The notes below the pieces were generated by a model. That model saw only the letters and a list, made by a program, of their open reading frames with translations. It did no database searches and had not been told where the DNA came from. A program made the position numbers and the translations under genes. From positions 62,001 to 126,000 of the forward strand of contig JARLGV010000030.1 of the NCBI GenBank assembly GCA_031292555.1: a DNA stretch of 64,000 bases. The letters run 5' to 3'. Positions 1-9,838 of this stretch are shown here, one piece after another. How positions within the stretch are numbered: position 1 is the stretch's first letter; each line of letters begins with the position of its first letter. This stretch comes from Fimbriimonas sp. GTDB lineage: Bacteria; Armatimonadota; Fimbriimonadia; Fimbriimonadales; Fimbriimonadaceae.

Positions 1-2
1 TG

Positions 3-221
3 TTGATCGCAAGCAGCCTTGCGCTGATTGTCATCGAGGTCGGAAACGTTATGGGAGGGTTCATCTTCCAACGATGGGGCTTCGTGGGCTGCGCGTTAGT
101 GACCACATTCGCCTACCTCTTCCTTCTTCCCCTCTGCTTCCTTTTGCCACGCAACCTCGTTCAGCCGCAGGACGACGAGTACGTGCCATCCGCAGTCGAG
201 CTTGTGGCCTCCCAGGACTAG
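3..221 (+). CDS. MFS-type transporter, C-terminal end (partial at window edge)
   Basis: Only the last 72 or so residues are inside the window, so the true start lies upstream. The segment holds one hydrophobic helix with small residues (SLALIVIEVGNVMGGFIFQR), a second very hydrophobic helix (residues about 30-48), and then a charged cytoplasmic tail. This is the usual end of a major facilitator superfamily permease, with the short basic loop (QRWG) between the last two helices. The substrate cannot be told from this fragment. It converges on the minus-strand prepilin gene, with a shared hairpin between them. Confidence 0.5.
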   Translation: MIASSLALIVIEVGNVMGGFIFQRWGFVGCALVTTFAYLFLLPLCFLLPRNLVQPQDDEYVPSAVELVASQD

Positions 222-300
222 ACCTGGCGACTCGGGAAAGACAGTGGCTTGGCATTGACTTCAAGAAAGGCCCGCAAAGTTCCAATTGCTCCGCGCCCAC

Positions 301-336
301 CAAAACGAAAATGCCCCGCCGCAAGCGGCGAGGCAT
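301..336 (-). terminator. Rho-independent terminator of prepilin 1
   Basis: Arms 311-321 and 326-336 pair with one mismatch around a 4-base loop. On the minus strand the stem is followed by TTTCGTTTTG. It lies 25 bases past the stop codon of the prepilin gene. Confidence 0.7.
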
Positions 337-361
337 CGTAGCTGAGATACTGACGTTGCGT

Positions 362-1300
<939 letters not shown>

Positions 1301-1390
1301 GCTTTATCGAGACTCCTGCGGGACATACGAAGCGGAGCTGGATGAATTCCTTCGGTATTCTGCAAGCACCCTCTCTGTCCTTACCGTCTG

Positions 1391-1417
1391 TTAACTCAAC
1401 CTTAACTGCAATTTAAC
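1391..1417 (+). promoter_or_regulatory. Triple TTAAC direct repeat, 11-bp period (response-regulator-like box)
   Basis: TTAAC occurs at 1391, 1402 and 1413, exactly 11 bases apart, with a fourth degenerate copy (TTAAG) at 1422. One-turn direct repeats are the binding pattern of OmpR/PhoB-family response regulators, and the half-site resembles PhoP/PhoB boxes. It sits 90-117 bases upstream of the prepilin 1 start. Confidence 0.4.
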
Positions 1418-1466
1418 CGTGTTAAGAACGCCATCAAACTCATAGTGTTGAAGGGCTGAAACAACA

Positions 1467-1496
1467 AAAAGCGCCCGACTGATGCCGGGCGCTTTT
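1467..1496 (-). terminator. Rho-independent terminator of clpC
   Basis: AAAAGCGCCCG and CGGGCGCTTTT form an almost perfect stem with a short loop. Symmetric A and T tracts make it potentially bidirectional. It is 21 bases after the clpC stop codon. Confidence 0.85.
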
Positions 1497-1517
1497 GTAA
1501 TTGTGGACAGGTCGAAG

Positions 1518-4013
1518 TTAGGTGGACGCTAGCTCCTTCTCGTGCTCTTCTCCAGGTTCTGCGTTTTGCCGCCGAAAGATGATAGTGCCATCCACGAGAT
1601 CCGCCATAACGAGATCGCCGTGCTGGAAGCGTCCAAGAAGCAGTTCCTCACTAAGGGGATCTTCGATGAAGCGCTGAACGGCGCGCCTGAGTGGCCTCGC
1701 ACCAAGGTTGGCATCATAGCCCTGCTCGACAAGCATCGTTTTCACCGCATCGCTCAATTGGATCGTAATGCCCATCGAAGCGGCCTGTTGATTTACCCGC
1801 TTGAGATAGAGGTCCGCGATTTCGAGGATCTCTTCCCTCTTCAAGTGGTGGAACACGATGACTTCGTCCACACGATTGAGGAACTCGGGGCGAAACAGCT
1901 TGCGCATCTCGTCGACCATCTTGTTCTTCATCGTCTCGTACGTCTTCGGGTCATTCAGGTCCATCTTGATATCGCGGAGGCCAAGAGGCTTGTCCTGCTC
2001 GATCGGGCGGACGCCGACGTTCGACGTCATGATAATGATGGTGTTACGGAAGTCAACCGTACGGCCTTGGCTATCGGTGAGCTGTCCATCTTCCATCACC
2101 TGCAAGAGGATGTTGAAGACTTCCGGGTGTGCTTTCTCGATTTCGTCGAGAAGGACGACGCAGTACGGGTTTCTCCGCACTTGCTCCGTCAACTGACCGC
2201 CCTCGTCATACCCCACGTATCCGGGAGGAGCTCCCAGTAACCGGCTGACCGCGAATCGCTCCATGTACTCAGACATGTCGATCCGGACCATGCTCGTCTC
2301 TTTCTCGTAAAGGTAGCTCGCGAGTGCCTTCGCCAACTCCGTCTTACCGACACCGGTCGGGCCGAGGAAGATGAAGCTGCCCATCGGTCGCTTCGGATCC
2401 TTAAGGCCGGAGCGTGCTCGACGAATCGCGCGCGAGACGGCGACAACCGCATCGTGCTGTCCGATGATCCGCTCGTGAAGATCGGTCTCCATCCGAAGGA
2501 GCTTCTGGCTTTCCGCTTCGACAAGCTTCGTCACAGGAATTCCCGTCCAACTCTGCACGATCGATGCGATTTCCGATTCGCCTACGACCGGTTCTGGCTT
2601 GGGAGTATTCTGCCACTCCTCCTCTCGCTGCTGAACGCTCGCCTCTAGGTCGTCTCGCTCTTGCTGCAGCTTGGCCAACTGCTCCTCGTTCGCATTTCGC
2701 TTCTCCAGATGCTCCACTTCGGCACGGAGTTTCGAAAGTCGCGCTCGGTCTTGTCGCACGTCGATCGGCGGAAGACTCTGCTGGAGTCGTACCCTCGACG
2801 CAGCTTCGTCCACAAGATCGATGGCCTTGTCTGGAAGGCTCCGATCGGAAATGTATCGTTGGCTCAACGTAACGGCGGCGATGATCGCATCGTCGGTGAT
2901 TTCAACCTGGTGATGGGCCTCATATCGCTCGCGCAAGCCCTTCATGATATCGATCGCTTCGTCTTCGCTCGGCTCCTTTACCTTCACGGCTTGGAACCGG
3001 CGCTCAAGCGCTGCGTCTCGCTCGATGTATTTCCGGAATTCGTCCTGTGTAGTTGCGCCGATGCACTGAAGCTCGCCCCGGGCGAGTGCAGGCTTCATGA
3101 TGTTTGAGGCATCGATGGCGCCCTCGGCCGCTCCGGCGCCGACTAACGTGTGAAGTTCGTCGATGAAGAGAACCACCTGCCCTTCGGCCTTGCGGACCTC
3201 CTCCATCACCTTCTTCATTCGCTCTTCAAATTCGCCCCGGTACTTCGTTCCCGCAACCAAGCCGGCAAGGTCGAGCGCTACAATTCGCTTGTTTCGAAGC
3301 AAGTCGGGTATATCGCCGCTGACGATACGCAGCGCCAATCCTTCGGCGATCGCCGTCTTGCCGACGCCCGGCTCACCGATCAGACAGGGGTTGTTCTTGG
3401 TACGTCGACAGAGGATCTGCATCACCCGTTCGATCTCCATCTGGCGACCGACAACCGGATCAAGCCTGCCCTCGCGCGCAAGCTCGGTTAGGTCCCGGCC
3501 AAACTCATCGAGCGTTTGAGTTTTCGTCGTACCGGTTGGCGCCGAACTTGTTGAGCGTCCGCTCGATTTAGTCTGCGTTTCGTTGTCCTGCAACGACATG
3601 ACTTCCTTGCGGGCCTTCTCGAGTTCGACACCCAGTTTAGCAAGCACACGGCCGGCAAGACCGTCGCCCTCTCGAATTAGGCCGAGCAGCAAGTGCTCCG
3701 TGCCGATGTAGTTGTTGTTCAGGTTGCGAGCCTCGTCGTACGCCAGGTCAATGACCCGCTTTGCTCGTGGGGTAAGCGTCATATCTTGGCTCGGTCGGGC
3801 GTCGCCTCTCGGCAACTGCTTTTCGACCTCGGCCCGAATACGATTTAGGCTTACGCCTAGCTTCTCGAGCACACGTGCGGCGACGCTATCGGACTCTCGC
3901 ACGAGCCCAAGGAGTAGATGCTCCGTCGAAACGTAGCCCTCCCCAAACTTCTGTGCCTCTTCTTGCGCGTAGAAAACTACTTTTCTGGCGCGTTCTGTAA
4001 AGCGTTGCCACAT
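1518..4013 (-). CDS. clpC: ATP-dependent Clp protease ATP-binding subunit ClpC
   Basis: 831-residue Hsp100 unfoldase that feeds substrates to ClpP. Two Clp_N repeats occupy residues 1-145 (both contain TEHLLLGL). The first AAA+ module has Walker A GEPGVGKT near 213 and Walker B LFIDELH. A middle helical/UVR-type segment (about 420-470) identifies ClpC rather than ClpA or ClpB. The second AAA+ module has GPTGVGKT and [12 protein letters not shown], followed by the C-terminal D2-small domain. At the ClpP-binding loop the usual LGF is LGL. Length matches the family (about 810-850). No ctsR or mcsAB genes flank it, so the classical Bacillus regulatory operon is absent here. It is monocistronic with a strong terminator. 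Confidence 0.97.
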   Translation of the reverse strand: MWQRFTERARKVVFYAQEEAQKFGEGYVSTEHLLLGLVRESDSVAARVLEKLGVSLNRIRAEVEKQLPRGDARPSQDMTLTPRAKRVIDLAYDEARNLNNNYIGTEHLLLGLIREGDGLAGRVLAKLGVELEKARKEVMSLQDNETQTKSSGRSTSSAPTGTTKTQTLDEFGRDLTELAREGRLDPVVGRQMEIERVMQILCRRTKNNPCLIGEPGVGKTAIAEGLALRIVSGDIPDLLRNKRIVALDLAGLVAGTKYRGEFEERMKKVMEEVRKAEGQVVLFIDELHTLVGAGAAEGAIDASNIMKPALARGELQCIGATTQDEFRKYIERDAALERRFQAVKVKEPSEDEAIDIMKGLRERYEAHHQVEITDDAIIAAVTLSQRYISDRSLPDKAIDLVDEAASRVRLQQSLPPIDVRQDRARLSKLRAEVEHLEKRNANEEQLAKLQQERDDLEASVQQREEEWQNTPKPEPVVGESEIASIVQSWTGIPVTKLVEAESQKLLRMETDLHERIIGQHDAVVAVSRAIRRARSGLKDPKRPMGSFIFLGPTGVGKTELAKALASYLYEKETSMVRIDMSEYMERFAVSRLLGAPPGYVGYDEGGQLTEQVRRNPYCVVLLDEIEKAHPEVFNILLQVMEDGQLTDSQGRTVDFRNTIIIMTSNVGVRPIEQDKPLGLRDIKMDLNDPKTYETMKNKMVDEMRKLFRPEFLNRVDEVIVFHHLKREEILEIADLYLKRVNQQAASMGITIQLSDAVKTMLVEQGYDANLGARPLRRAVQRFIEDPLSEELLLGRFQHGDLVMADLVDGTIIFRRQNAEPGEEHEKELAST

Positions 4014-4394
4014 TCTTAGCTTTTCACCTACTTATCTACCGATCCCAATCTGGAATCGCGAGATAGCTTTTCTACGTAATCCCCGGAAGCTCCGTTTGAG
4101 TTTCCCGGTTAGACGGACGGCTGGACAATTTCGCATTGCGTTTCGCCGCCCCTATTCTATCGAGAGTACCCGCCCGGCAGCTTTGTTCCCAAGTCCGGCC
4201 TTATACCCCCCGTAGGGGGACGTTTCCAGCGAACCTGAGTTGGGACTGCCCGGTTCAACGCGTTTAGCCCTAAGACGGTTCAAAGCGCGCAAAAAGTCCT
4301 ACTGAATTGCCCAAATTCCATTCCGACCGGCGAGTCTCTGCTGAAGCGTCCATTGTAGCCAGTTTCGCGACAAATTCAAGCGGAAAATCGTCTT
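4014..4394. other. Intergenic region between divergent clpC and mlaD
   Basis: About 400 bases with no gene I can support. It should hold the clpC promoter. The only clear structure is a small hairpin (CCCCC-GTA-GGGGG) near 4206-4220. No CIRCE element or CtsR-type heptad repeat is visible. Confidence 0.5.
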
Positions 4395-4423
4395 TTGGGA
4401 CACTAGGGGATCGGGGCTACACT
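4395..4423 (+). promoter_or_regulatory. Promoter of the mlaD-like gene
   Basis: TTGGGA at 4395-4400, a 17-base spacer, and TACACT at 4418-4423. The predicted transcription start falls on or next to the ATG at 4430, so the message should be leaderless. Confidence 0.6.
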
Positions 4424-4429
4424 ATGAAG

Positions 4430-5875
4430 ATGCAAAGCACGGCCAAAGTCGGACTCCTCCTGGTTGTGTTCGTCGGGCTTTTGATCGCCGGATATGCCGT
4501 CTTGGGCCGGAATCTCCTCGCACCAAAACCAGACATCTACTATGTCGAAGTGTCGGATGCCGGCGGCCTTTCCGATGGCGCCCCCGTACTTATGGCCGGC
4601 GTACAGATTGGCACGCTAACCCATGTCGCGCTCAAAACGCCTACCCTTGCTCGCCTCACCCTGAGCTTGAACCACGGAACGAGAATCCCTTCGGGGAGCA
4701 CCGCCGTTCTGCCGACCTCGTTCATCGGATTCGGCGAGAATCCGGTGACGATCGTCCCGCCATCAGCAACGGGGAGTCCATCGACCATTTCTCCTGGACA
4801 GACCCTTCCGGGGGTAAAAACGTCTGCCCTCGATGGCATCCTCCCCGACAGCAAGAAAACGGTCGCCGAACTCACTCGGACCATGGCAGCCGTCAGAAAG
4901 CTGCTCGAGGACCAGAAGATGCAAACCAAGATCTCAGATCTGCTCATCACCTCCAACCGAACCATCGACCGGTTCGGAGTCCTCGCAAGGGACGCCAGCC
5001 GGCTGATCGCTCAGAACCAATCGAATATCGGCAAAGCGATGACGGCAGCCACTGCGGCGATTGAAGACGTGCACCGAGTAACCGCGAAAGTTGCCGAACT
5101 CATGCAAAACGGAAAGCTTCAAAGTGGAGCCGAACAGATCCTGAACCGAATCAAGACGATCACCGAACACACGAATGACCTGATAGTCAGCATGAACCAG
5201 TTGGTGAACGATCCCAAGTTGCGCGATCCGATGAGTCGCACCGCTTCCAACATCGCCGATATCACCAACACTGGAAAGTCGATTGCCGGCAATACGGCCG
5301 AGATGACCAAGAACGGCGTCGCGATCACGGCAAACGCCGCAATCGTCAGCAAGAAAGCAATCGTCCTGACCGACAAAGCGACTGAGATCGCGACGAAGGC
5401 GACCGAGATCGAAGACCAACTCAAGGGCGTACTCGATAAGGTCGGGGGGTTCTTTAACAAGGCGCCAAGTTCGAAGGACATCCCGAAAATTACGACCGAG
5501 ATGGACCTTATGCGCCAAACCAAGCCTGGCTATTGGCGAACCGATGTCGACTTCAGCTTTCCAATGTCCGATTCGACCCTGCACTTTGGCCTATTCGACG
5601 CTTTGGAATCGAACAAATTCACGGTCGAACTCGCAAAACCTGTCAACCAAAGATTCTCGTACCGGTATGGGATTTACGCCAGCACCCCGAGCATTGGGGT
5701 AGACTACCTGCTTGCGCCAAGGTGGTCGTTACGTGGCGACGCCTGGAGTATCAATGATCCCAGGCTCGACCTGCGCGCAAGTTACGAAATCGGAAACGGT
5801 CTCATCGGATGGTTTGGAGTGGATCGGACGTTAAAGGAGAACGCTCTAACCTTTGGCATCGGAGTACGGCGGTAG
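4430..5875 (+). CDS. mlaD: MlaD-family MCE protein with C-terminal strand-rich (barrel-like) domain
   Basis: 481 residues. One N-terminal membrane helix (KVGLLLVVFVGLLIAGYAVLG) is followed by an MCE domain (about 33-115) with the pattern SDAGGLSDGAPVLMAGVQIG and the FIGFGENPVTIVPP segment. A long alpha-helical stretch follows (about 130-350, rich in Thr, Ala and Ile). The last 110 residues alternate polar and hydrophobic residues with many aromatics and end GIGVRR, like outer-membrane beta strands. MCE proteins carry lipids between membranes; this layout could bridge inner and outer membranes. I chose the second ATG (4430) over 4424 because the -10 element ends at 4423. No mlaE or mlaF gene is adjacent. 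Confidence 0.8.
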   Translation: MQSTAKVGLLLVVFVGLLIAGYAVLGRNLLAPKPDIYYVEVSDAGGLSDGAPVLMAGVQIGTLTHVALKTPTLARLTLSLNHGTRIPSGSTAVLPTSFIGFGENPVTIVPPSATGSPSTISPGQTLPGVKTSALDGILPDSKKTVAELTRTMAAVRKLLEDQKMQTKISDLLITSNRTIDRFGVLARDASRLIAQNQSNIGKAMTAATAAIEDVHRVTAKVAELMQNGKLQSGAEQILNRIKTITEHTNDLIVSMNQLVNDPKLRDPMSRTASNIADITNTGKSIAGNTAEMTKNGVAITANAAIVSKKAIVLTDKATEIATKATEIEDQLKGVLDKVGGFFNKAPSSKDIPKITTEMDLMRQTKPGYWRTDVDFSFPMSDSTLHFGLFDALESNKFTVELAKPVNQRFSYRYGIYASTPSIGVDYLLAPRWSLRGDAWSINDPRLDLRASYEIGNGLIGWFGVDRTLKENALTFGIGVRR

Positions 5876-5936
5876 TAACAAACGTTCGGAATGGTGGCAC
5901 GAAGGCCCTCATCCGCATGAATCAGGATTAAACGAA

Positions 5937-6434
5937 ATGAAGGTCATTCTTAACCAGACAGTGCCCAAGGTTGGCAAGGAAGGCACCGTAGTCACCGTGG
6001 CTGACGGCTTCGCTCGCAATTATCTATTCCCGCGTGGACTCGCGATCGTCGCCGACAAGAACCAGCTTAAGGGACTTGAGACGCGAAACGTGCGGCTCGC
6101 CGCGAAGTTCGCCGGAGCCAAGGCATCGGCCGAAGCGACTCGAGAGAACCTTCACGGCAAGACCGTTCGGATTGCCGGCCAAGTAGGAAAAGCCCAAGGA
6201 AAGTTGTTTGGCGCGATCACCTCGCAGGACGTCGCTGATGCCATCAAGTCCCAACTTGGCGTGAGCCTCGAGAAGAGGAACATCGCGCTCATCGAGCCGA
6301 TCAAGCGGCTTGGTCAGCACGAGGTCGAGGTAGATTTGCACCGCGAAGTCGACGCTAAGGTCGTTGTCGAAGTGTTCGATCCGACTGCCGAAGTCGTGGT
6401 TGCGCCAGTACAGGCTGAAGAAGTCGAAGCATAG
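5937..6434 (+). CDS. rplI: 50S ribosomal protein L9
   Basis: 165 residues with the full L9 signature: MKVILNQTVPKVGKEG, then DGFARNYLFPRGLAI, a connecting helix, and the C-terminal rRNA-binding domain (KRLGQHEVEVDLHREVDAKVVVEV). The acidic Val/Ala/Glu tail is a little longer than usual. The ATG at 5937 has AGGATT about 11 bases upstream. It lies 61 bases after the MCE gene on the same strand and could be cotranscribed. The usual neighbours rpsF, ssb and rpsR are absent. Confidence 0.97.
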   Translation: MKVILNQTVPKVGKEGTVVTVADGFARNYLFPRGLAIVADKNQLKGLETRNVRLAAKFAGAKASAEATRENLHGKTVRIAGQVGKAQGKLFGAITSQDVADAIKSQLGVSLEKRNIALIEPIKRLGQHEVEVDLHREVDAKVVVEVFDPTAEVVVAPVQAEEVEA

Positions 6435-6460
6435 TCAGGCAAACGCCGAAACTGATTCCA

Positions 6461-6494
6461 AAATCGCCCGATGCGCCAGCGCATCGGGCGATTT
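6461..6494 (+). terminator. Bidirectional terminator after rplI
   Basis: Perfect 15-bp stem (6461-6475 with 6480-6494) and a CCAG loop, with AAA and TTT ends. It separates rplI from the converging MocR gene. Confidence 0.85.
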
Positions 6495-6504
6495 GCATGC
6501 AGCC

Positions 6505-7953
6505 TCACACCCTGAGCGAATGAATGCATTCGCCGATTGTGGCCAACCCTGTTTCAACTTCGGCTGACCATCGACTCGCTGAAAGGCGAATGAACCGCCG
6601 GTACCCATCTCCCGTCGAGAAAAGAAGCCCTGGACAAAGGAAGACGTTTCGCTCCAGCGCCATGGCATACAATGCAACCGAATCTAGACAGTCAGGCAGC
6701 TGGATCCAGAGCACATACCCCCCAAGCGGTCTAGTTGCCAGTGTTTCTGGCGGAAAATACTTGGCAACCGCTTCTGACATTCGCCCGACGTTAGCCGCGT
6801 AGGTCTTTCTGGCCCGCCGAAGGTACTGGTCGTAGCCCCCGTCGGTCAGGAAGTCGGCGATCACGAGTTGAGGAAGGCTAGGCGCTGAAATCGTGAACGA
6901 ATGCTTCAGGCGCTCGATCTGGGTGTGCCACTTCCCCGCTACAACCCAGCCCACCCGGTATCCTGGAGCGATCGTTTTCGAGAACGACGAACACAGAACC
7001 ACATTTTCACCACCCTCGAATGCGCGTAGAACTTTGGGCCTTCCACCCTCGAATCCCAGGTCGCCGTAGACGTCATCTTCGATCAGGACGATGTCATTTC
7101 GTCCTGCGATGGCGATCAACTCCTTCTTGTCGGCATCGGACATGCAACTCCCGAGAGGGTTCTGGAAATTTGGGCTGACAAGGCAAGCCTCGATCGGAGA
7201 CCCGATTCGCTTCTGTTCGAATGCCGCACTTTCAAGCGAGTCGAGCGATATACCCTCCCTGCTTCGGGTGCGAATCTCCAAGCTCCGCAAGCCGGCGAGC
7301 TGAATAGCCTGAAGCACGCCATAGTGGCATGGAGACTCTACCGCCACGACCGCTCCAGGGCGGCAGACCGCCCGAAGTGCCAGGCACATCGCCTCCTGGC
7401 ATCCCATCGTGATCACTACCTCGTTCGGCGAGATCACGGCGCCTGCAGCGAATGCTCGTTGAGCGATCTGCTCGCGAATCGCACGATGCCCCGAGGGCGG
7501 ACCGTAGCCGTAACTTGCCTCCGGGTGCTCGCGTGCCACCGCACCAATGAGCCGGGCCAGTTTGGCAAGCGGCAAGAGGTCAGGGTCTGGGTTTGCGAAC
7601 GCCAACTCCACAAGGCCCTTTCGGTCGATCTGATGGGTCATCGCCTGAAGCATTTCATCCCTTGTGAAGTGGGAGGGCGATTTCGATGGCGAGCTGATTG
7701 TCGGCTCTGCCAAACGGAGGTTTGCATAGGCGTGAACGTAGTAGCCGGATTGGGGCCTTGGGTGAATCAAGCCTTGATCTTCCAGCAATCGGTAGGCGTC
7801 AAGGACCGTTGTGATGCTGACCCCGCATTGGCGGCTAAGCTCTCGAACTGAAGGCAGGCGATCTCCGGGCCGGTATATGCGGTCCATGATCAGGCCCCTC
7901 ACTTTGGCGGCAACCTGCTCATACAGCCTGTCTTCTCGTCTTTCGGAAGTCAT
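6505..7953 (-). CDS. MocR-type regulator: GntR HTH fused to class I aminotransferase domain
   Basis: 482 residues. The N-terminal 75 residues are a GntR winged helix (LPSVRELSRQCGVSITTVLDAYRLLEDQGLI). The rest is a fold-type I PLP enzyme domain with YGYGPPSGHRAIREQIA, an NFQNPLG motif, and the Schiff-base lysine in CSSFSKTIAPGYRVGW. MocR proteins such as PdxR and GabR use PLP or PLP adducts as effectors and act as transcription factors. GAGGG precedes the start. Direct repeats of GTACAGTTC lie just upstream, the first overlapping a possible -10 (TACACT), so autoregulation is likely. No PLP-synthesis gene is adjacent, so the target pathway is unknown. Confidence 0.9.
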   Translation of the reverse strand: MTSERREDRLYEQVAAKVRGLIMDRIYRPGDRLPSVRELSRQCGVSITTVLDAYRLLEDQGLIHPRPQSGYYVHAYANLRLAEPTISSPSKSPSHFTRDEMLQAMTHQIDRKGLVELAFANPDPDLLPLAKLARLIGAVAREHPEASYGYGPPSGHRAIREQIAQRAFAAGAVISPNEVVITMGCQEAMCLALRAVCRPGAVVAVESPCHYGVLQAIQLAGLRSLEIRTRSREGISLDSLESAAFEQKRIGSPIEACLVSPNFQNPLGSCMSDADKKELIAIAGRNDIVLIEDDVYGDLGFEGGRPKVLRAFEGGENVVLCSSFSKTIAPGYRVGWVVAGKWHTQIERLKHSFTISAPSLPQLVIADFLTDGGYDQYLRRARKTYAANVGRMSEAVAKYFPPETLATRPLGGYVLWIQLPDCLDSVALYAMALERNVFLCPGLLFSTGDGYRRFIRLSASRWSAEVETGLATIGECIHSLRV

Positions 7954-7980
7954 ATTCTTGCCCTCGTAGAAGTGCTAAGT

Positions 7981-8041
7981 GTACAGTTCGTCTCCGCACG
8001 CCTCGCGTCACAAGGTGAGGTCAAAAACGCCAGTACAGTTC
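7981..8041 (-). promoter_or_regulatory. Candidate MocR operator: two GTACAGTTC direct repeats
   Basis: Identical 9-mers at 7981-7989 and 8033-8041, 52 bases apart (about five helical turns). The first overlaps TACACT (minus strand, 7978-7983), a likely -10 of the MocR gene. Confidence 0.5.
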
Positions 8042-8134
8042 AACATCATAGCGCAGTCTCGGGGTGCCGCCACGTTGCATAGGTCGAACGGTCGTGTTCT
8101 GCGCCCATGTTGATTGGGCGTTATGCCGGCGTCC

Positions 8135-8578
8135 TTAGGCTTTGAGGCTCGCCAAGGCAGTCTTCACGTGCTCTTCCACACGTAGGGGGTCGGAGCAGAT
8201 CGACTTGACAACTCCCTGTGAGTCAAGCACATAGGTCACTCGCCCTGGAATGAATCCGAGCGTCCTGGGAACTCCCCAAGCCCGCCTGACCTTTCCGTCG
8301 CGATCGCTGAGAATGCGATAGGGGAGACCTGTCTTCGAGGCAAATGCCCTGTGAGACTCGATTGTGTCACCGCTAATACCCACGACAACGATTCCACCGT
8401 CAACGAACGACCGGTATTCGTCACGAAACGCACACACTTCGGCCGAGCACACAGCGGTGTCGTCCTTGGGATAGAAGAACACGACCGTCCCGGTCGAACC
8501 AAGGCTTTCGAGCAGACGGAACGTCTTTCCCTCCTGGTCGAGGAGGGAAAAATCTAAGGCGAGTTGGTTCAACTTCAT
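8135..8578 (-). CDS. bcp: Peroxiredoxin, BCP/PrxQ type
   Basis: 147 residues of thioredoxin fold reducing hydroperoxides with thiol electrons. The peroxidatic Cys is C44 in KDDTAVCSAEVCAFRDEY and the resolving Cys is C49, the 5-residue spacing of atypical 2-Cys PrxQ/BCP enzymes. The usual PGC triplet is AVC. Later family motifs are present: VVVGISGDTIESHRAFASKTGLPYRILSD and IPGRVTYVLDSQG. Length is normal. It lies just upstream of the MocR gene on the same strand but 181 bases away, so it is probably transcribed separately. Confidence 0.93.
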   Translation of the reverse strand: MKLNQLALDFSLLDQEGKTFRLLESLGSTGTVVFFYPKDDTAVCSAEVCAFRDEYRSFVDGGIVVVGISGDTIESHRAFASKTGLPYRILSDRDGKVRRAWGVPRTLGFIPGRVTYVLDSQGVVKSICSDPLRVEEHVKTALASLKA

Positions 8579-8605
8579 CCGTACAGATCGGGCAGCTACT
8601 CGATA

Positions 8606-9838
8606 CTACTCGCGGCGCAGTGCGACGATCGGGTCGAGCCGAGAAGCGCTCATCGCCGGATACAAGCCGAACACCATACCGATCATTGCAGAGAACATAG
8701 CCGAGAAGATTGCTGCAATCAGCGGGAATGGCATTTCAAGGCCGGTCTTGGATGGCCAATGCATCGATGCGGTTGCCGCCGTCGCAATCTGACCGATCAT
8801 CCAAGCTATCGCCATTCCAATCAATCCTCCAATCAGGCTGAGTGTGCCCGCTTCAACCAGAAACTGGGTGAGGATCGATCCTCGTTTGGCCCCGACCGCT
8901 TTTCGCAGCCCAATCTCCTTCGTCCGCTCGGTGACGGACACGAGCATGATGTTCATGATGCCGATGCCGCCGACAAGCAGCGAAAGTGCCGCAACTGCCG
9001 CCAAGATGCCGCCGGCTGCGCCAACGATCCCTCCAAACACTTTTAGGATCGACTCGCGCGAATCCAGCCGGTAGATCGGCTTGTTGCCCGACCGGATCAT
9101 CAAAGTCTGCCAAATAGAATCCATCGCATCGTCCACCTTCACACCGGGCTTTGCGCGAAGCATGATGATGTCCAGGCGATCGCCACCAACCCACTTCTGC
9201 TGCGCGGTCGTGATCGGAACAAGCAGCATACGACCGGTGTTGTCGCCCATGAATTCGACCTTTTCGACGACGCCGATCACCTCAAGTGCGATACCGTTAA
9301 GCATGATCAGCTTTCCAATCGCGTGCTTGTCCGGGAAAAGTCGATCTCGGAGTTCTTCGCCGATCACGGCGACGTTGGCCCTTGAGGTCACGTCGTGCTG
9401 GCTCAGGGAACGCCCTTCAATGATCGTGAAGCGATTTAGTTCCTGGAAATTCTCGTCACTCGAATAGATTTGTGGATTGTCGACGTTCTTGTCGCCAACC
9501 ATCACCTTCTGGGCGGGAATATTCATAACCCCAGTGGCGATATCGACGCTGGGCACCCGATTCATGATGAATTTGATGTCTTCGTTCTTCAACTTGGCAA
9601 TATTGCCGAGGTTCTGACCCCTATCCCTTCTTCCAGGATCGAAGAAAACGAACATCGTGTCCGCGCCCAGCTTCTTGAACTCGCCGTTGATGTACGCCTG
9701 AAAGCCGCTGGAGATCATGACGATCATCGTCACGCTCATGACCCCGATGATCACGCCGAGCATCGTCAGGAACGCTCTCAGCTTGTGCAACCGGAGCATT
9801 CCGATCGCGATTACGATCGACTGGACTACGTTTTTCAC
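8606..9838 (-). CDS. MacB/FtsX-type ABC transporter permease (no ATPase domain)
   Basis: 410 residues. One N-terminal membrane helix (AFLTMLGVIIGVMSVTMIVMISSG), a periplasmic MacB_PCD domain (about 45-270), then three helices of the FtsX domain, with NIMLVSVTERTKEIGLRKAVGAKRGSI as the hallmark loop. It is a half-size MacB lacking the fused ATPase. It overlaps the adaptor gene by 4 bases (ATGA), so the two are translationally coupled. It likely exports a lipoprotein, peptide or lipid together with the adaptor. No ATPase gene is adjacent. Confidence 0.92.
   Translation of the reverse strand: MKNVVQSIVIAIGMLRLHKLRAFLTMLGVIIGVMSVTMIVMISSGFQAYINGEFKKLGADTMFVFFDPGRRDRGQNLGNIAKLKNEDIKFIMNRVPSVDIATGVMNIPAQKVMVGDKNVDNPQIYSSDENFQELNRFTIIEGRSLSQHDVTSRANVAVIGEELRDRLFPDKHAIGKLIMLNGIALEVIGVVEKVEFMGDNTGRMLLVPITTAQQKWVGGDRLDIIMLRAKPGVKVDDAMDSIWQTLMIRSGNKPIYRLDSRESILKVFGGIVGAAGGILAAVAALSLLVGGIGIMNIMLVSVTERTKEIGLRKAVGAKRGSILTQFLVEAGTLSLIGGLIGMAIAWMIGQIATAATASMHWPSKTGLEMPFPLIAAIFSAMFSAMIGMVFGLYPAMSASRLDPIVALRRE

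Noticed and set aside
4307-4429. N-terminal extension of the mlaD gene from TTG 4307
   Set aside because: The extension covers the promoter, has no homology, and would put 41 extra residues before the membrane anchor.
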